64,000 nt of DNA from JACVRN01 sp963715565 (GCA_963715565.1 OY970256.1:2604001-2668000); one strand, 5' to 3'. Numbered from the stretch's first letter, positions 16,508 through 25,730 are shown. A program made the numbers and translations. The notes: a model not told the origin generated them from the sequence alone.

Positions 16508-18697
16508 CTATTCTACATCAAAGAGGATTCTCTGCGATTCGGTCACGCCTGCTGCGCGGTCAGCGACGTTAACTTGCAGGATGTATTTGCCGGGGCTCAA
16601 GTTTGCGAGCTTTAAGTCTCCGCCGTAAAAGATGCGCGCCGGGTCGCTCATGGCTTCGGCGGGCAGCTTTTGCATCGGGCTGGCGATAACGGGTTGTCCG
16701 TTTACCTGTTCGCGCCGGAAGATTTGTATCTGCGCGGTGATGTCGGGCGTGCCGCCGCTCGTTTGCCGGGCGTTGTAAATCAGAATCATAAAGCTTAAGG
16801 GAGACGAGCGCGGGAAACGACGGTCCACGCTGAATTGCATCTGAGGCTGAGCCTCTTTGCCTTGCTCGCCTGCACCTGCGACACGTCGGCCAACGAGCAG
16901 GCTGCTCAAGGTCAGACGCTTGTTCGACAAATCCGGAATCTCTATCCACTGCATGGCGCTGCCCACGCGCCCGTTGGCGTCGGCCCTCGCCGCGACCCTG
17001 ATTTGATAGATGCCGGGTTTAAGCGGCGCTCTGTAGTTATAAATGAGGCTCGAATTATCCGTGCCCTGAGCGTCCGCAGAGGCGGGAGCAACGTTGAGGC
17101 GCGTCCTGAAAGTAGTAGCCGTCTTGCCCTGATCGTTTAAGACCACGCCCGCGAGATCAACTGCGGCTGCTTGTTTGCCGTTCGCTCCAAAGGTGGCGGC
17201 TGCGGTGGGGACTTGTACAGAGGCCGTCAACACAGCGCCGTTCGTAGGCGTGTCCAGATAGCTAGTGGAGAGCAGCGTCGGTAGCCCTCTCTTTTCGGCG
17301 TATGAATTGAGCGCCGTGCGTAGCTCCGTATCGACGGATTTCACTGCGCTCGCTTTGGCCTCGCCACTAACAGCAGCCGTCTTCGCGCTCTCCTTCGGCA
17401 CACTCTGAGACGAATCCATATAACCGCGAGCCAGCCGCACGGTCAGCTCTGGCCGCCCCGTGATGCCGACTTCTATGCGTTTGAACTTCGGACTCTTCTC
17501 CTCTTCGGTTTCCGGTCGCCATGCCAGCAGGTAGTAGTTGGAAGTTTCTTCGAGCGCCTTGTTAACGGCTGGCGTCAGCGCGAATGTATTAAGCTGCGCG
17601 CGCCCGCCTGTATCCTCCGCGAGCGCGTTGAGCGGGTCTTGCGAGGCCGTGAGCGCGCCGATGTTGGCGCGTGCGAGTTGTCCTATGGGATCGCTACGGT
17701 TGCTGCTGGCGTCCGGGCCGTCCAGAACTATCAGGCCGCGCGTGTCTAGCGAATAGACGACCGTGCCTGTGCGCGTCGCGGCGTCCGTGATGTTGTGCAG
17801 GAGGTCTCTGGCGTTGGAGTTGCGGTCGTTCAGGTAAAAGCCGTCCGAGAAGAAAAAGACGCGCTTGCGTCCGGGGACTTCGGCCATGACCTGCATGAGA
17901 CTGACCAGACTGCCAAGCGTGGCGCGCGACACGTCTGCGGATAGCTTGAGCATGAACTTGGCGCGCTCCCTGATTATCTTGGCGCGCATTTCGCGCGTCG
18001 GCCCTGTCATCCCTCCGCCTGCAATCTTAACTTTAGTCTGCTCCTCAAGCAGCTTGACGAAATAATCAAGCGCGTCGGTGTCGCCCTGCTCGATTCTGAG
18101 CGCCTGATATTCCGTCATCTCCACGACCTCTACGTCGCGAACCGAATAAGGCTTGTGTTTGAGACGCTCGACGGCTGCGCGCAACACAGCCTTGTTACTT
18201 GTGAGCTGTTGTAGAAATCCTATTTGCCCGCTCGCGGAGGCAATCGCCACCTGATCGCTCAAGCCCATCTCTTTGTCTATGAAGTTAAGGATTGCCTTGC
18301 GCGTGCGCTGGATGCTTTCGGGTGAAAGATGCAGGTCGTCCACGAAGAAGATAATCGTGCGCCCTCGATCCGTAGCGATTTTTGTCGGCTCTACCGGAAC
18401 AGAAGAAGGAGCGCGCCCGCGTGCCGCCGTTAACTGTTCTTCTTTGGTGCTGCCCGCCGCGACGCGCTCGAAGAAGGAAACGGGTACTGGCTTTCCATTG
18501 ACGCGCAGCTCGAACTGCTCGCGGTTGAGACCGTCCACAAAACGCCCCTGCTTGTCAAAAACCATGACGTCTGTTTGCACGAGGTCTACGGAGAGCCGTA
18601 TCACATCGTCGGGCTGTTTCTGCTCCTGCCCATAGGAGGACGCGGCCAATAAATTAAGGCAAAGCAGGATTGCGCACAGAGAGGCTAAGCGGTTCAT
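16508..18697 (-). CDS. VWFA-related acidobacterial domain protein
   Basis: A 729-residue exported protein with a signal peptide (LASLCAILLCLNLLAASSYG). Residues about 35-60 carry the characteristic RLSVDLVQTDVMVFDKQGR and VDGLNREQFELRVNGKPV segments of the VWFA-related Acidobacterial domain family (TIGR03436). The von Willebrand A-like domain follows (IIFFVDDLHLSPESIQRTRK, then VFFFSDGFYLND), with a MIDAS-like DDLHLS. The C-terminal third is beta-rich. The family is greatly expanded in Acidobacteriota, and its function is unknown, probably binding at the cell surface. The ATG at 18695-18697 is chosen because GGAGGT lies 11 nt upstream. Confidence 0.92.
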   Translation of the reverse strand: MNRLASLCAILLCLNLLAASSYGQEQKQPDDVIRLSVDLVQTDVMVFDKQGRFVDGLNREQFELRVNGKPVPVSFFERVAAGSTKEEQLTAARGRAPSSVPVEPTKIATDRGRTIIFFVDDLHLSPESIQRTRKAILNFIDKEMGLSDQVAIASASGQIGFLQQLTSNKAVLRAAVERLKHKPYSVRDVEVVEMTEYQALRIEQGDTDALDYFVKLLEEQTKVKIAGGGMTGPTREMRAKIIRERAKFMLKLSADVSRATLGSLVSLMQVMAEVPGRKRVFFFSDGFYLNDRNSNARDLLHNITDAATRTGTVVYSLDTRGLIVLDGPDASSNRSDPIGQLARANIGALTASQDPLNALAEDTGGRAQLNTFALTPAVNKALEETSNYYLLAWRPETEEEKSPKFKRIEVGITGRPELTVRLARGYMDSSQSVPKESAKTAAVSGEAKASAVKSVDTELRTALNSYAEKRGLPTLLSTSYLDTPTNGAVLTASVQVPTAAATFGANGKQAAAVDLAGVVLNDQGKTATTFRTRLNVAPASADAQGTDNSSLIYNYRAPLKPGIYQIRVAARADANGRVGSAMQWIEIPDLSNKRLTLSSLLVGRRVAGAGEQGKEAQPQMQFSVDRRFPRSSPLSFMILIYNARQTSGGTPDITAQIQIFRREQVNGQPVIASPMQKLPAEAMSDPARIFYGGDLKLANLSPGKYILQVNVADRAAGVTESQRILFDVE

Positions 18698-18762
18698 GAT
18701 GTTCAACGACCTCCATCAGTTCTCAGGAGTTTACACTAACCCACGCCTTTGCAGAAGATTGT

Positions 18763-19602
18763 TTAGCCAGAGTGTTTATGGCTCTGGCGATACTCTTCAA
18801 TCTCCGCGCGTCTTTCAACCCCTACCTCTTCAAGCTTCTTCAGCCAGCTCTCCCTGAACGGCCTGAGCGCGTCGCGCAGAGCTTCGGCCACGGCCAGGTT
18901 GCGGAACCATTTCCGGTTGGCAGGCACTATGAACCACGGCGCGTGTTTACTGCTGCAACGATTGAGCGCCTCTTCGTAGGCCGCCGTGTAATCGTCCCAG
19001 TGCTCGCGCTCCTTCCAATCGCCCACCGAGAGCTTCCACGCTTTGACGGCATCCTGCTCGCGTTTAAGTAAGCGCTTCTCCTGCTCCTCACGGCTGATGT
19101 GTAGATAGAACTTGAGAATGATGGTCCGTGAATCGGCCAGCAATCTCTCGAAAGCGTTGATGTGGTCATAGCGTGGACGCCAGACCTCTTCGGGCACGAG
19201 CTTGTGCACGCGCGCCACGAGCACGTCTTCGTAATGCGAGCGATTGAAGATTGTAATCTGCCCGGTGGGGGGCGTGTGCTGGTGTATGCGCCAGAGAAAA
19301 TCGTGCGCCAGCTCTTTTTCGGTGGGAACCTTAAATGACGCGACGGCGCAGCTCTGCGAATCGAGCGGCCCGGCGACGTGGCGAATCGTTCCATCCTTGC
19401 CGCTGGTGTCGCGGCCTTGAAGGATAACGAGCACGCTTTGCATCTGCACGGCGTAAAGAAGCTCCTGCAATTCGGTTAACTCTTCTACGAGCTGCGTCGT
19501 CTGTTGCGCGGCTTCCTCGCGCCCGAGCCCTGCGTTTTCATTGGCATCAAAATCTTCTAACTTAATCGGCCCTTCGCCCTCTAAGCGATGTGCATAACCC
19601 AT
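18763..19602 (-). CDS. ppk2: Polyphosphate kinase 2 family protein
   Basis: A 279-residue protein of the PPK2 family, which transfers phosphate between polyphosphate and nucleotides. Walker A is LQGRDTSGKDG (about residues 61-71). The lid and Walker B regions are FNRSHYEDVLVARVH and IILKFYLHISREEQEKRL, and the end of the domain is APWFIVPANRKWFRNL. Length matches single-domain PPK2. AAGGAGA lies 6 nt upstream of the ATG at 19600-19602, which decides this start over a longer frame. Whether it favours AMP, ADP or ATP formation cannot be told. Confidence 0.94.
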   Translation of the reverse strand: MGYAHRLEGEGPIKLEDFDANENAGLGREEAAQQTTQLVEELTELQELLYAVQMQSVLVILQGRDTSGKDGTIRHVAGPLDSQSCAVASFKVPTEKELAHDFLWRIHQHTPPTGQITIFNRSHYEDVLVARVHKLVPEEVWRPRYDHINAFERLLADSRTIILKFYLHISREEQEKRLLKREQDAVKAWKLSVGDWKEREHWDDYTAAYEEALNRCSSKHAPWFIVPANRKWFRNLAVAEALRDALRPFRESWLKKLEEVGVERRAEIEEYRQSHKHSG

Positions 19603-19783
19603 AAGCTCTCCTTGAATCTTTGGCAACTTGCCAAGAGTCTCTCCAGGAAACTGCAAAATGCAGCACGGTTGGTTGAACGGAATCTATAAAAGTCCAGATT
19701 TACCGTCGATTCACTACTGGCACATCAATTGAATAGCGCATGTTAGGGAAATACTCAATCGCCCTACGGCAAAGGAGAGCGCC

Positions 19784-20203
19784 ATGAACACGGTTGTTGT
19801 GACCTACCTGACCTATCTTGGCATCAGCATTGCGCTGACCATCTGGGTCGCCCATACGCTGCACAAAAACGGTCGCGTCTTTCTGGTAGACGTCTTCCAC
19901 GGCAACGAGCAACTGGCCGATTCCGTCAACCACCTGCTCGTCGTAGGCTTCTATCTCATCAACTTCGGATATGTCTCGCTCGCGCTGAAGCTCGGCTACA
20001 CGCTTGAGACAGCGCAGGAAGGGATAGAGGCATTATCCGCGAAAGTAGGAATGGTGCTGGTGGTGCTCGGCGGGATGCATTTCTTTAATCTGTTTGTCTT
20101 CAGCCGCATACGACGCCGCGCTGCTGACAACAGGCATCAACCGCCGCCCATCAAGAATTATAACTACACGAGCTTTCAGGAGAGCGAAGGTCTGGCCGAA
20201 TAG
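19784..20203 (+). CDS. Small integral membrane protein of unknown function
   Basis: A 139-residue protein with three to four hydrophobic helices (VVTYLTYLGISIALTIWVAH, LLVVGFYLINFGYVSLALKL and VGMVLVVLGGMHFFNLFVF). A polar C-terminal tail (HQPPPIKNYNYTSFQESEG) follows. A strong ribosome-binding site (AAAGGAGA) precedes the ATG. I do not recognise the family. It is a single gene, convergent with the methyltransferase gene. Confidence 0.75.
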   Translation: MNTVVVTYLTYLGISIALTIWVAHTLHKNGRVFLVDVFHGNEQLADSVNHLLVVGFYLINFGYVSLALKLGYTLETAQEGIEALSAKVGMVLVVLGGMHFFNLFVFSRIRRRAADNRHQPPPIKNYNYTSFQESEGLAE

Positions 20204-20412
20204 ACTTAAAAGCTGTTTGAAAAGTCCCGTAGGGACTTAATGTTTATAGCTGGCACGCATTTCCAACAATCAAGCTCCGTAGGAGCGGCATGTCACGGAT
20301 GCTGAACATGCCGCTCCTACGGAGCTTGATGCTTTGATTGATACGATTAAGCTATAAACATCCTGCTCCTACGGAGCTACACAATTAGGGCTTTTCAACC
20401 TGCTTCTTAAAG
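20204..20412. repeat. Large imperfect palindrome of nested hairpins (family H)
   Basis: The outer arms match imperfectly (CTTAAAAGCTGTTTGAAAAG against CTTTTCAACCTGCTTCTTAAAG). Within them lie GTCCCGTAGGGAC, GCTCCGTAGGAGCGGCAT and its inverse, and a TTTATAGC / GCTATAAA pair. It separates two convergent genes. It is similar in style to family G but has a different sequence. Confidence 0.85.
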
Positions 20413-20467
20413 CATGAGCGACAAGCGTCGTGCTCAAACTTATTTCGGTGCGCGACGGTCGCTTTGC

Positions 20468-21064
20468 TCATGCGGTCTTCTTAGCGATGATAGCGATGTG
20501 CCCCCTGGAAGATGGATCATCTTCCTCACAAAGCTCGACCTCGAATCCTGCCGTCTGCAATAAGCTCAGGGTCTCCGCAGGCTCATAACCGCTGTAGAAG
20601 AATTTGTGGCCGAACATCTCAGAGGTAAATCCCTCGTGCCCTGTGCCTCCGGCTGATAATAAAAGCCAACCGCCGGGCGTAAGCAACTCGTGGATTTTCA
20701 TGAAGACGGCTTGATGATACGTGCGCTCTACGTGAAAGACGGAGTCCCATGCAATGACAGCCGCAAAGCTTCCTTCCAGATTAAGCTCGCACATATCTGC
20801 CTGAATCAGCTCCGCCTCGGGGACCGCACGCCGCGCGATTTCCAACATTCCGGCGGATTGGTCCACGCCCGCGACGCGGCAACCCTTCCGGATTAAATAT
20901 TGCGCAACGGGCACGCCTGTCCCGCAGCCCAGATCAAGCACGGAAGCTCCCGGCTCAAGTCGGCCAAGCACGAGGTCAACGTATTTTCGCGCCGCGAACA
21001 TGCTCCGAGTAGCGTGCCAATCTTCGGCAATAGCGTCATAAGAATTTCGCATCATGATTGACAT
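20468..21064 (-). CDS. Class I SAM-dependent methyltransferase
   Basis: A 198-residue protein. Motif I is VLDLGCGTGVPVAQYL, motif II follows (VAGVDQSAGMLEIARR), then AELIQADMCELNL and IAWDSVFHVERTYHQ. This is a standard Rossmann methyltransferase close to the Methyltransf_11/25 type. The conserved start is around YDAIAEDWHATRSMF. Several in-frame ATGs occur (21052, 21055, 21064) without a good ribosome-binding site. The substrate is unknown. Confidence 0.85.
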   Translation of the reverse strand: MSIMMRNSYDAIAEDWHATRSMFAARKYVDLVLGRLEPGASVLDLGCGTGVPVAQYLIRKGCRVAGVDQSAGMLEIARRAVPEAELIQADMCELNLEGSFAAVIAWDSVFHVERTYHQAVFMKIHELLTPGGWLLLSAGGTGHEGFTSEMFGHKFFYSGYEPAETLSLLQTAGFEVELCEEDDPSSRGHIAIIAKKTA

Positions 21065-21111
21065 TGTGCTCGCGCGCGTCCGTGACGCACGCGAGCACAA
21101 TGCTTCTGCTC

Positions 21112-21552
21112 CTATCCCTTTTTCCCTTCTGCTTCCCTACGGCTTTTGAAGTAACGCCGCATGGACTGTACTCGCTCCTCGGCATCGGGCATACGCTGTA
21201 CGACGGACTCCAGATGCTTCAGATACAGGTAGGGCGGCATGCCCGGCATCGCACGCAGCTCCGCGAGGAAAGGCTGTAGCTTGGCATACACGGCGACGTG
21301 CTCCGTATTAATGGCATTGAACATCTCGTCGTCTATGGCCTCGAAGACGACAAACGCCGCCGCCATGTCCCAGTAGGAGGCCACCATGCGAAAATCCGCG
21401 CTATGCTCGCCCATGAGGACATTCATGATGTCCTGCACGCTTTCAGGATTAAAGCCCGTGGTGAACCACGCACGGGCCTTGCGCATGGTCGGCTCAGAGC
21501 GCAATTCATACAATCTCAAAATCCCCATCATGCTCTCGTGCGCGTTACTCAT
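21112..21552 (-). CDS. Hypothetical protein
   Basis: A 146-residue soluble, mainly helical protein, Met- and Glu-rich (PESVQDIMNVLMGEHSADF, then YWDMAAAFVVFEAIDDEMF). No signal peptide, no membrane segment and no family I can name. AAAGGA is about 9 nt upstream of the ATG. It shares strand with the methyltransferase gene 48 bp downstream, so the two may form an operon. Confidence 0.7.
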   Translation of the reverse strand: MSNAHESMMGILRLYELRSEPTMRKARAWFTTGFNPESVQDIMNVLMGEHSADFRMVASYWDMAAAFVVFEAIDDEMFNAINTEHVAVYAKLQPFLAELRAMPGMPPYLYLKHLESVVQRMPDAEERVQSMRRYFKSRREAEGKKG

Positions 21553-21685
21553 GTCGGAATTCCTTTCGGAAGATTAAAGAAGCCGTCGAACGAACGCCGG
21601 GACGTTTCGTGTAAACGCAATTTGAACTAACGATAGCCGTCAATCTACATCAAGGGAAGAAGGATGAAAAGCTAGCTATCGTGCT

Positions 21686-21726
21686 AAAAGGATGAAACTT
21701 TCGTGAGATGAAAGCTTCATCCTTTT
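21686..21726 (+). terminator. Hairpin with T-tract in a divergent intergenic region
   Basis: AAAAGGATGAA pairs with TTCATCCTTTT, with an inner CTTTC/GAAAG pair, and is followed by TTTTCTTT. It reads as an intrinsic terminator on the plus strand but lies upstream of the SRPBCC gene. It may be a leader terminator or a repeat relic. Confidence 0.45.
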
Positions 21727-21730
21727 TTCT

Positions 21731-22411
21731 TTGGAACAATCGTGCAATGGCAGGGTGGCTTTCGTCACGGCCAACGTTCTCGCGGTAACGGCGCTGGATG
21801 TCATCTGCGCTCAACAACTCAGCAAAGAGAGCACAACTAAGGGAGGGACCAATCAAGTGAGAAAGAGCTTAATCATCAACCGAGCGCCCGAGGAGCTTTA
21901 TCAATTCTGGCGCGACTTTGAAAATCTGCCGCGCTTCATGCCGTACCTTGAATCAGTGCGTGTGACGGGCGAAGGCCGCTCGCACTGGGTGGCAAAAGCG
22001 CCCGCCGGATTAAAGGTGGAGTGGGACGCCGAAATCATCGAAGACCGTCCGAACGAATTGATCTCGTGGCGTTCTCTGGAAGGCGCGGACGTGGAGAATT
22101 CCGGCACGGTCTATTTCGAGCAAGCGCCCGGCAATCGCGGCACGATTGTACGCGTCGAGATGAGCTACAACCCGCCGGGCGGAGCGATAGGCGCTTTTAT
22201 TGCCAGGCTCCTGGGCGAAGACCCGGGGCAGTTGGCGCAGGAAGCCTTGCGCTGCTTCAAGCAGTTAATGGAGACGGGCGAGATCGTCGTCTCGGAAGGA
22301 ACTGTCTGGGACAACGGACTGCTGACGCAGCGTCCGGCGCAACCTCCGACGCGCGAGGAAGTCGGGCGCGCGGAACAGGACACCGGCAGCCGCGCCGCAT
22401 CCCGCTCGTAA
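21731..22411 (+). CDS. SRPBCC-family (polyketide cyclase/START-like) protein
   Basis: Up to 226 residues. The core (from about residue 43) is an SRPBCC ligand-binding fold (SLIINRAPEELYQFWRDFEN, LPRFMPYLESVRVTGEGRSH, WVAKAPAGLKVEWDAEI). A Pro/Arg-rich C-terminal tail follows. The 42 residues before it contain VTANVLAVTALDVICAQQLS. This resembles the end of the hydrophobic region that precedes SRPBCC domains in related membrane proteins, so the long frame may be real but N-terminally eroded. Start candidates are TTG 21731, GTG 21755 and GTG 21857, the last with GGGAGGGA 7 nt upstream. It lies 47 bp upstream of the dehydrogenase gene. Confidence 0.75.
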   Translation: MEQSCNGRVAFVTANVLAVTALDVICAQQLSKESTTKGGTNQVRKSLIINRAPEELYQFWRDFENLPRFMPYLESVRVTGEGRSHWVAKAPAGLKVEWDAEIIEDRPNELISWRSLEGADVENSGTVYFEQAPGNRGTIVRVEMSYNPPGGAIGAFIARLLGEDPGQLAQEALRCFKQLMETGEIVVSEGTVWDNGLLTQRPAQPPTREEVGRAEQDTGSRAASRS

Positions 22412-22458
22412 CCCGAGCGGCCTGTAAACACGAATTGATACTTAATAAGGGGGAACTA

Positions 22459-23634
22459 ATGAGAGCAAACTGTTGGTACGGTAAACAGGACGTGCGGGTC
22501 GAGCAAGTGCCCGACCCTATAATTTTGAACCGGCGTGATGCCATCGTCAAAATCAGCTCGACGGCCATCTGCGGCTCCGACCTGCATCTCTATAACCATT
22601 TCATACCCACGATGGAGAAGGGCGACATCCTCGGCCACGAGTTCATGGGCGAGATAGTCGAAGTCGGCCCTGACGTAAAAAAACGAAAGGTCGGAGACCG
22701 CGTGGTAGTCTCCTTTCCAATCTCCTGCGGCAACTGTTTTTTCTGCAAGCAGGAGTTATTCACCTTGTGCGAAAACTCCAACCCGAACGCATGGATGGCC
22801 GAGAAGATGTTCGGCCATGCTCCCTGCGGCATCTATGGCTACTCGCATCTGACGGGCGGCTTCGCGGGCGGGCAGGCTGAATACGCGCGCGTGCCCTTCG
22901 CTGATGTCGGGACGCTGAAAGTTCCTGAAGGCATACCCGACGAGCAGGTCCTGTTCCTTTCGGACATTTTTCCGACGGGCTACATGGGCGCGGATATGTG
23001 CGACATCAAGCAGGGCGACACCATCGCTGTGTGGGGCTGTGGACCCGTGGGCCAGTTCGCCATGGCGAGCGCACGCCTACTCGGAGCAGAGCGCGTGATA
23101 GGCATAGACCGCTTCCCTGAACGTCTCGCGATGGCGCGCGAAGGAGCGAAGGCGGATGACGTTATCAACTACGAAGAACGGGACACCTACGATGCCTTGA
23201 TGGAGATGACGGGCGGGCGCGGGCCCGACGCCTGCATTGACGCCGTAGGCATGGAGGCGCACGGCGGACACGGGCTGGTTTACGCATACGACCGCGCCAA
23301 GCAGGCGCTCGGGATGGAGACCGACAGGCCCATAGCCCTGCGCGAAGCGGTCATGGCCTGTCGCAACGGCGGCACGGTCTCCGTGATTGGCGTCTACGGC
23401 GGTTTCATAGACAAGTTTCCGATGGGCTCTTTCATGAACCGCTCTTTGAAGATGAGGACGGGCCAGTGTCACGTGCAGCATTACTGGGGCAAGCTGTTAG
23501 AAAGAGTTCTGAACGGAGAGATAGACCCTAGCTTTGTCATCACGCACCGCATGCAACTGGATGATGCGCCAAACGGGTTCGACATCTTCATGAACAAAGA
23601 GGACGATTGCATCAAGGTTGTGCTCAAGCCCTGA
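22459..23634 (+). CDS. Zinc-dependent alcohol dehydrogenase (formaldehyde dehydrogenase-like MDR)
   Basis: A 391-residue medium-chain dehydrogenase. Catalytic zinc ligands are in AICGSDLHLY and GHEFMGEI. The structural-zinc loop is CGNCFFCKQELFTLC, and the NAD-binding fold shows VWGCGPVGQFAMASA. The inserted YGYSHLTGGFAGGQAEY region is typical of the glutathione-independent formaldehyde dehydrogenase subgroup. AAGGGGG precedes the ATG at 22459; the longer open frame upstream is a shadow of the SRPBCC gene. The pairing with an SRPBCC gene is common, and a specific substrate cannot be claimed. Confidence 0.9.
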   Translation: MRANCWYGKQDVRVEQVPDPIILNRRDAIVKISSTAICGSDLHLYNHFIPTMEKGDILGHEFMGEIVEVGPDVKKRKVGDRVVVSFPISCGNCFFCKQELFTLCENSNPNAWMAEKMFGHAPCGIYGYSHLTGGFAGGQAEYARVPFADVGTLKVPEGIPDEQVLFLSDIFPTGYMGADMCDIKQGDTIAVWGCGPVGQFAMASARLLGAERVIGIDRFPERLAMAREGAKADDVINYEERDTYDALMEMTGGRGPDACIDAVGMEAHGGHGLVYAYDRAKQALGMETDRPIALREAVMACRNGGTVSVIGVYGGFIDKFPMGSFMNRSLKMRTGQCHVQHYWGKLLERVLNGEIDPSFVITHRMQLDDAPNGFDIFMNKEDDCIKVVLKP

Positions 23635-23754
23635 GTCCCGTTATTGTGAGAGCCATCCTGAAATCGCGCGTGCTGCGCATGAGCGCGTCTTTCCGTCGCA
23701 CTTCCGGTTTCAGGATGGCTTTGACGCATCACCTTGATAAACGAGGAAGAATTT

Positions 23755-24258
23755 ATGGCAAAGGACGAGGATCGTTCGACAGGTGGCGAAGCGAGTTCAG
23801 ACGACGAAATGAGTGAAGCCGAGATTGACTGTAACGTGATGGGAAGCTTCCCCGCGAGCGACCCGCCGTCATGGACGCTCGGGGTAAGCCCACACAAAAA
23901 AGAGCACAGCCGCTTTGAAGAAGAAGACCTCTCTCCGATTACTGAAAGGGAAAAAGAGATGGTCAAAGTAGCACTGTTTGTCAGACTCGAAGCCAAACCC
24001 GGAAAAGAAGAAGAGGTCGACAAATTCCTGCGCGACGGGCTTGCCATAGTCGAGGAAGAGCCAGCGACCATCACATGGTTCGCGATTCGTTTCGGTCCCA
24101 CCACGTTCGGTATCTTCGATGCGTTCCCGGATGAGGCCGGGCGTCAGGCTCATCTCTCGGGCAAGGTCGCGGCGGCGCTCATGGAAAAAGCACCAGAGCT
24201 TCTAGCAGAGTCGCCCAGGATAGAACAACTGGACGTGCTCGCAGCCAAGCTTCCTTAA
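23755..24258 (+). CDS. Fusion of an SFPASDPPSW motif segment to an antibiotic-biosynthesis-monooxygenase-like domain
   Basis: A 167-residue protein. Residues about 18-45 hold the short MSEAEIDCNVMGSFPASDPP motif with SW following, found elsewhere as a stand-alone small protein often associated with stress genes. Residues about 69-167 form an ABM-type dimeric alpha-beta domain (VKVALFVRLEAKPGKEEEVD, then AIRFGPTTFGIFDAFPDEAG). An internal Met starts the ABM unit (MVKVAL), so a second internal start is possible. The join looks like a gene fusion. AGGAAG precedes the ATG. The function is probably redox or stress related, but unproven. Confidence 0.8.
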   Translation: MAKDEDRSTGGEASSDDEMSEAEIDCNVMGSFPASDPPSWTLGVSPHKKEHSRFEEEDLSPITEREKEMVKVALFVRLEAKPGKEEEVDKFLRDGLAIVEEEPATITWFAIRFGPTTFGIFDAFPDEAGRQAHLSGKVAAALMEKAPELLAESPRIEQLDVLAAKLP

Positions 24259-24284
24259 GCAAGTAGAGAGCGTATCGCTTCTTC

Positions 24285-24316
24285 AATCCGCAATCCGAAA
24301 TCCGCATTCCGCAATT
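24285..24316. repeat. Single-arm heptamer repeat, family D copy 1
   Basis: AATCCGC AATCCGA AATCCGC ATTCCGC AATTTC. Only one arm is present here, unlike the full hairpins at 25731, 34434 and 38004, so it looks like a decayed element. Confidence 0.8.
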
Positions 24317-24386
24317 TCCAAAGCGCGGCGAATCGGATTATATTCAAGCTCCACCTATCCGGCAGTTCCGGCGAGAGGAGCTTTAG

Positions 24387-25730
24387 ATGTCATTGCAGGA
24401 CCGAAGCGAGTTGATGCTGATTATCGGCGCTGGCCCTTGCGGGCTGGCACACGCCAAGGCGCTCACGGAAGCGGGCATCGCGTATGAACAGGTGGAGGCC
24501 GACGACGATGTCGGCGGCAACTGGTATCACGGCGTCTATCGCACCGTTCACATTATCTCCTCGCGCAAGACGACTGAGTTCACGGACTATCCCATGCCCC
24601 CGGATTATCCTGACTTTCCGAGCGGCCCGCAGATTCTCGCTTACATGCGCTCCTACGCAGAGCACTTCAATCTTTACCCGCGCATAGAGTTTAAAGCCAA
24701 AGTGGCGATGGTGCGCCCGCGCGCGGATGAGCTGTGGGATGTCGAGATGGCGACGGGCGAGCGGCGCATCTATAAAGGCGTGCTCGTCTGCAACGGTCAT
24801 CACTGGCACAAACGCTTTCCGTCTTATCCGGGCGAGTTCACGGGCGAATATCTTCATTCAAAAGATTTCAAAGGGCCGGAGCAGTTGAGCGGTAAGCGTG
24901 TGTTGACCATCGGCGGCGGCAATTCCGCCTGCGACGTGGCATCTGAAGCAGCGCGCGTCGGCGAAACGTCTCATATCAGCCTGCGACACGGCTACTGGTT
25001 TTTGCCCAAGACCCTGCTCGGCAAGCCGCTGGTCGAATCCCCCGTCATGTATCTTCCAGTAGCTTTGCAACGTCTACTCCTGCGCGGCTTGCTGCGCATC
25101 GTCGTCGGGCGCTATGAAGATTACGGGCTGCCCCGCCCCAACCATAAAATTTTCGAGACGCACCCGACCGTCAGCACAGAAGTCCTGCATTATCTCAAAC
25201 ACGGTCGTATCAAGCCGCGCCCGGACGTCGCGCGCTTTGAAGGCCGCACCGTTCACTTCACCGACGGCACACAGGACGAGTTCGACACGGTGATCTGCGC
25301 GACAGGCTTTTACGTCAGCTTTCCGTTTCTGCCCGCAGGCATGGTGACGGTCAAGAACGACAACCTCGCGATGCTTTACGGAGGCTGTGTCCTGCCCGAA
25401 TACAAACACCTTTACGTCATCGGAACTGTACAGACGCGTTACGGCATCGGGCCTCTGCTGACGCCCGGCTCGAAGCTCATCGCCAAAATGATCCAGTTGC
25501 AGAACGAAATGGAGCTGCCCATCGGTCTTGTGATGAAAGAGTCGGGCGCAAAACTGCCGACCACGCATCTGGTTAATCCCATCAAAGCGCTGCGACGAAT
25601 GCGCGTCGCCAACTACACCATGCCGCTGCTCTTGAAACGCGAGCGCCGCCTGCGAAAAAAACTGAAGCTGCAACGCCCCGCGCCTTCGGAGCTACAGATT
25701 GCCTCGAACCCGGACGTGCAAGTCTACTGA
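24387..25730 (+). CDS. Flavin-containing monooxygenase-like protein
   Basis: A 447-residue two-dinucleotide-binding protein. The FAD site is LIIGAGPCGLAHAKAL near the N-terminus. The NADPH site is TIGGGNSACDVASEAA near residues 173-190, and the closing ICATGFYVSFPFLP near residues 300-315 is the family's ATG motif. It resembles class B flavoprotein monooxygenases, which oxygenate N, S or ketone carbons using NADPH and O2. The fingerprint FxGxxxHxxxY/F is not obvious, so another oxidoreductase role is possible. GGAG lies 8 nt before the ATG. It probably forms a unit with the following SDR gene. Confidence 0.85.
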   Translation: MSLQDRSELMLIIGAGPCGLAHAKALTEAGIAYEQVEADDDVGGNWYHGVYRTVHIISSRKTTEFTDYPMPPDYPDFPSGPQILAYMRSYAEHFNLYPRIEFKAKVAMVRPRADELWDVEMATGERRIYKGVLVCNGHHWHKRFPSYPGEFTGEYLHSKDFKGPEQLSGKRVLTIGGGNSACDVASEAARVGETSHISLRHGYWFLPKTLLGKPLVESPVMYLPVALQRLLLRGLLRIVVGRYEDYGLPRPNHKIFETHPTVSTEVLHYLKHGRIKPRPDVARFEGRTVHFTDGTQDEFDTVICATGFYVSFPFLPAGMVTVKNDNLAMLYGGCVLPEYKHLYVIGTVQTRYGIGPLLTPGSKLIAKMIQLQNEMELPIGLVMKESGAKLPTTHLVNPIKALRRMRVANYTMPLLLKRERRLRKKLKLQRPAPSELQIASNPDVQVY

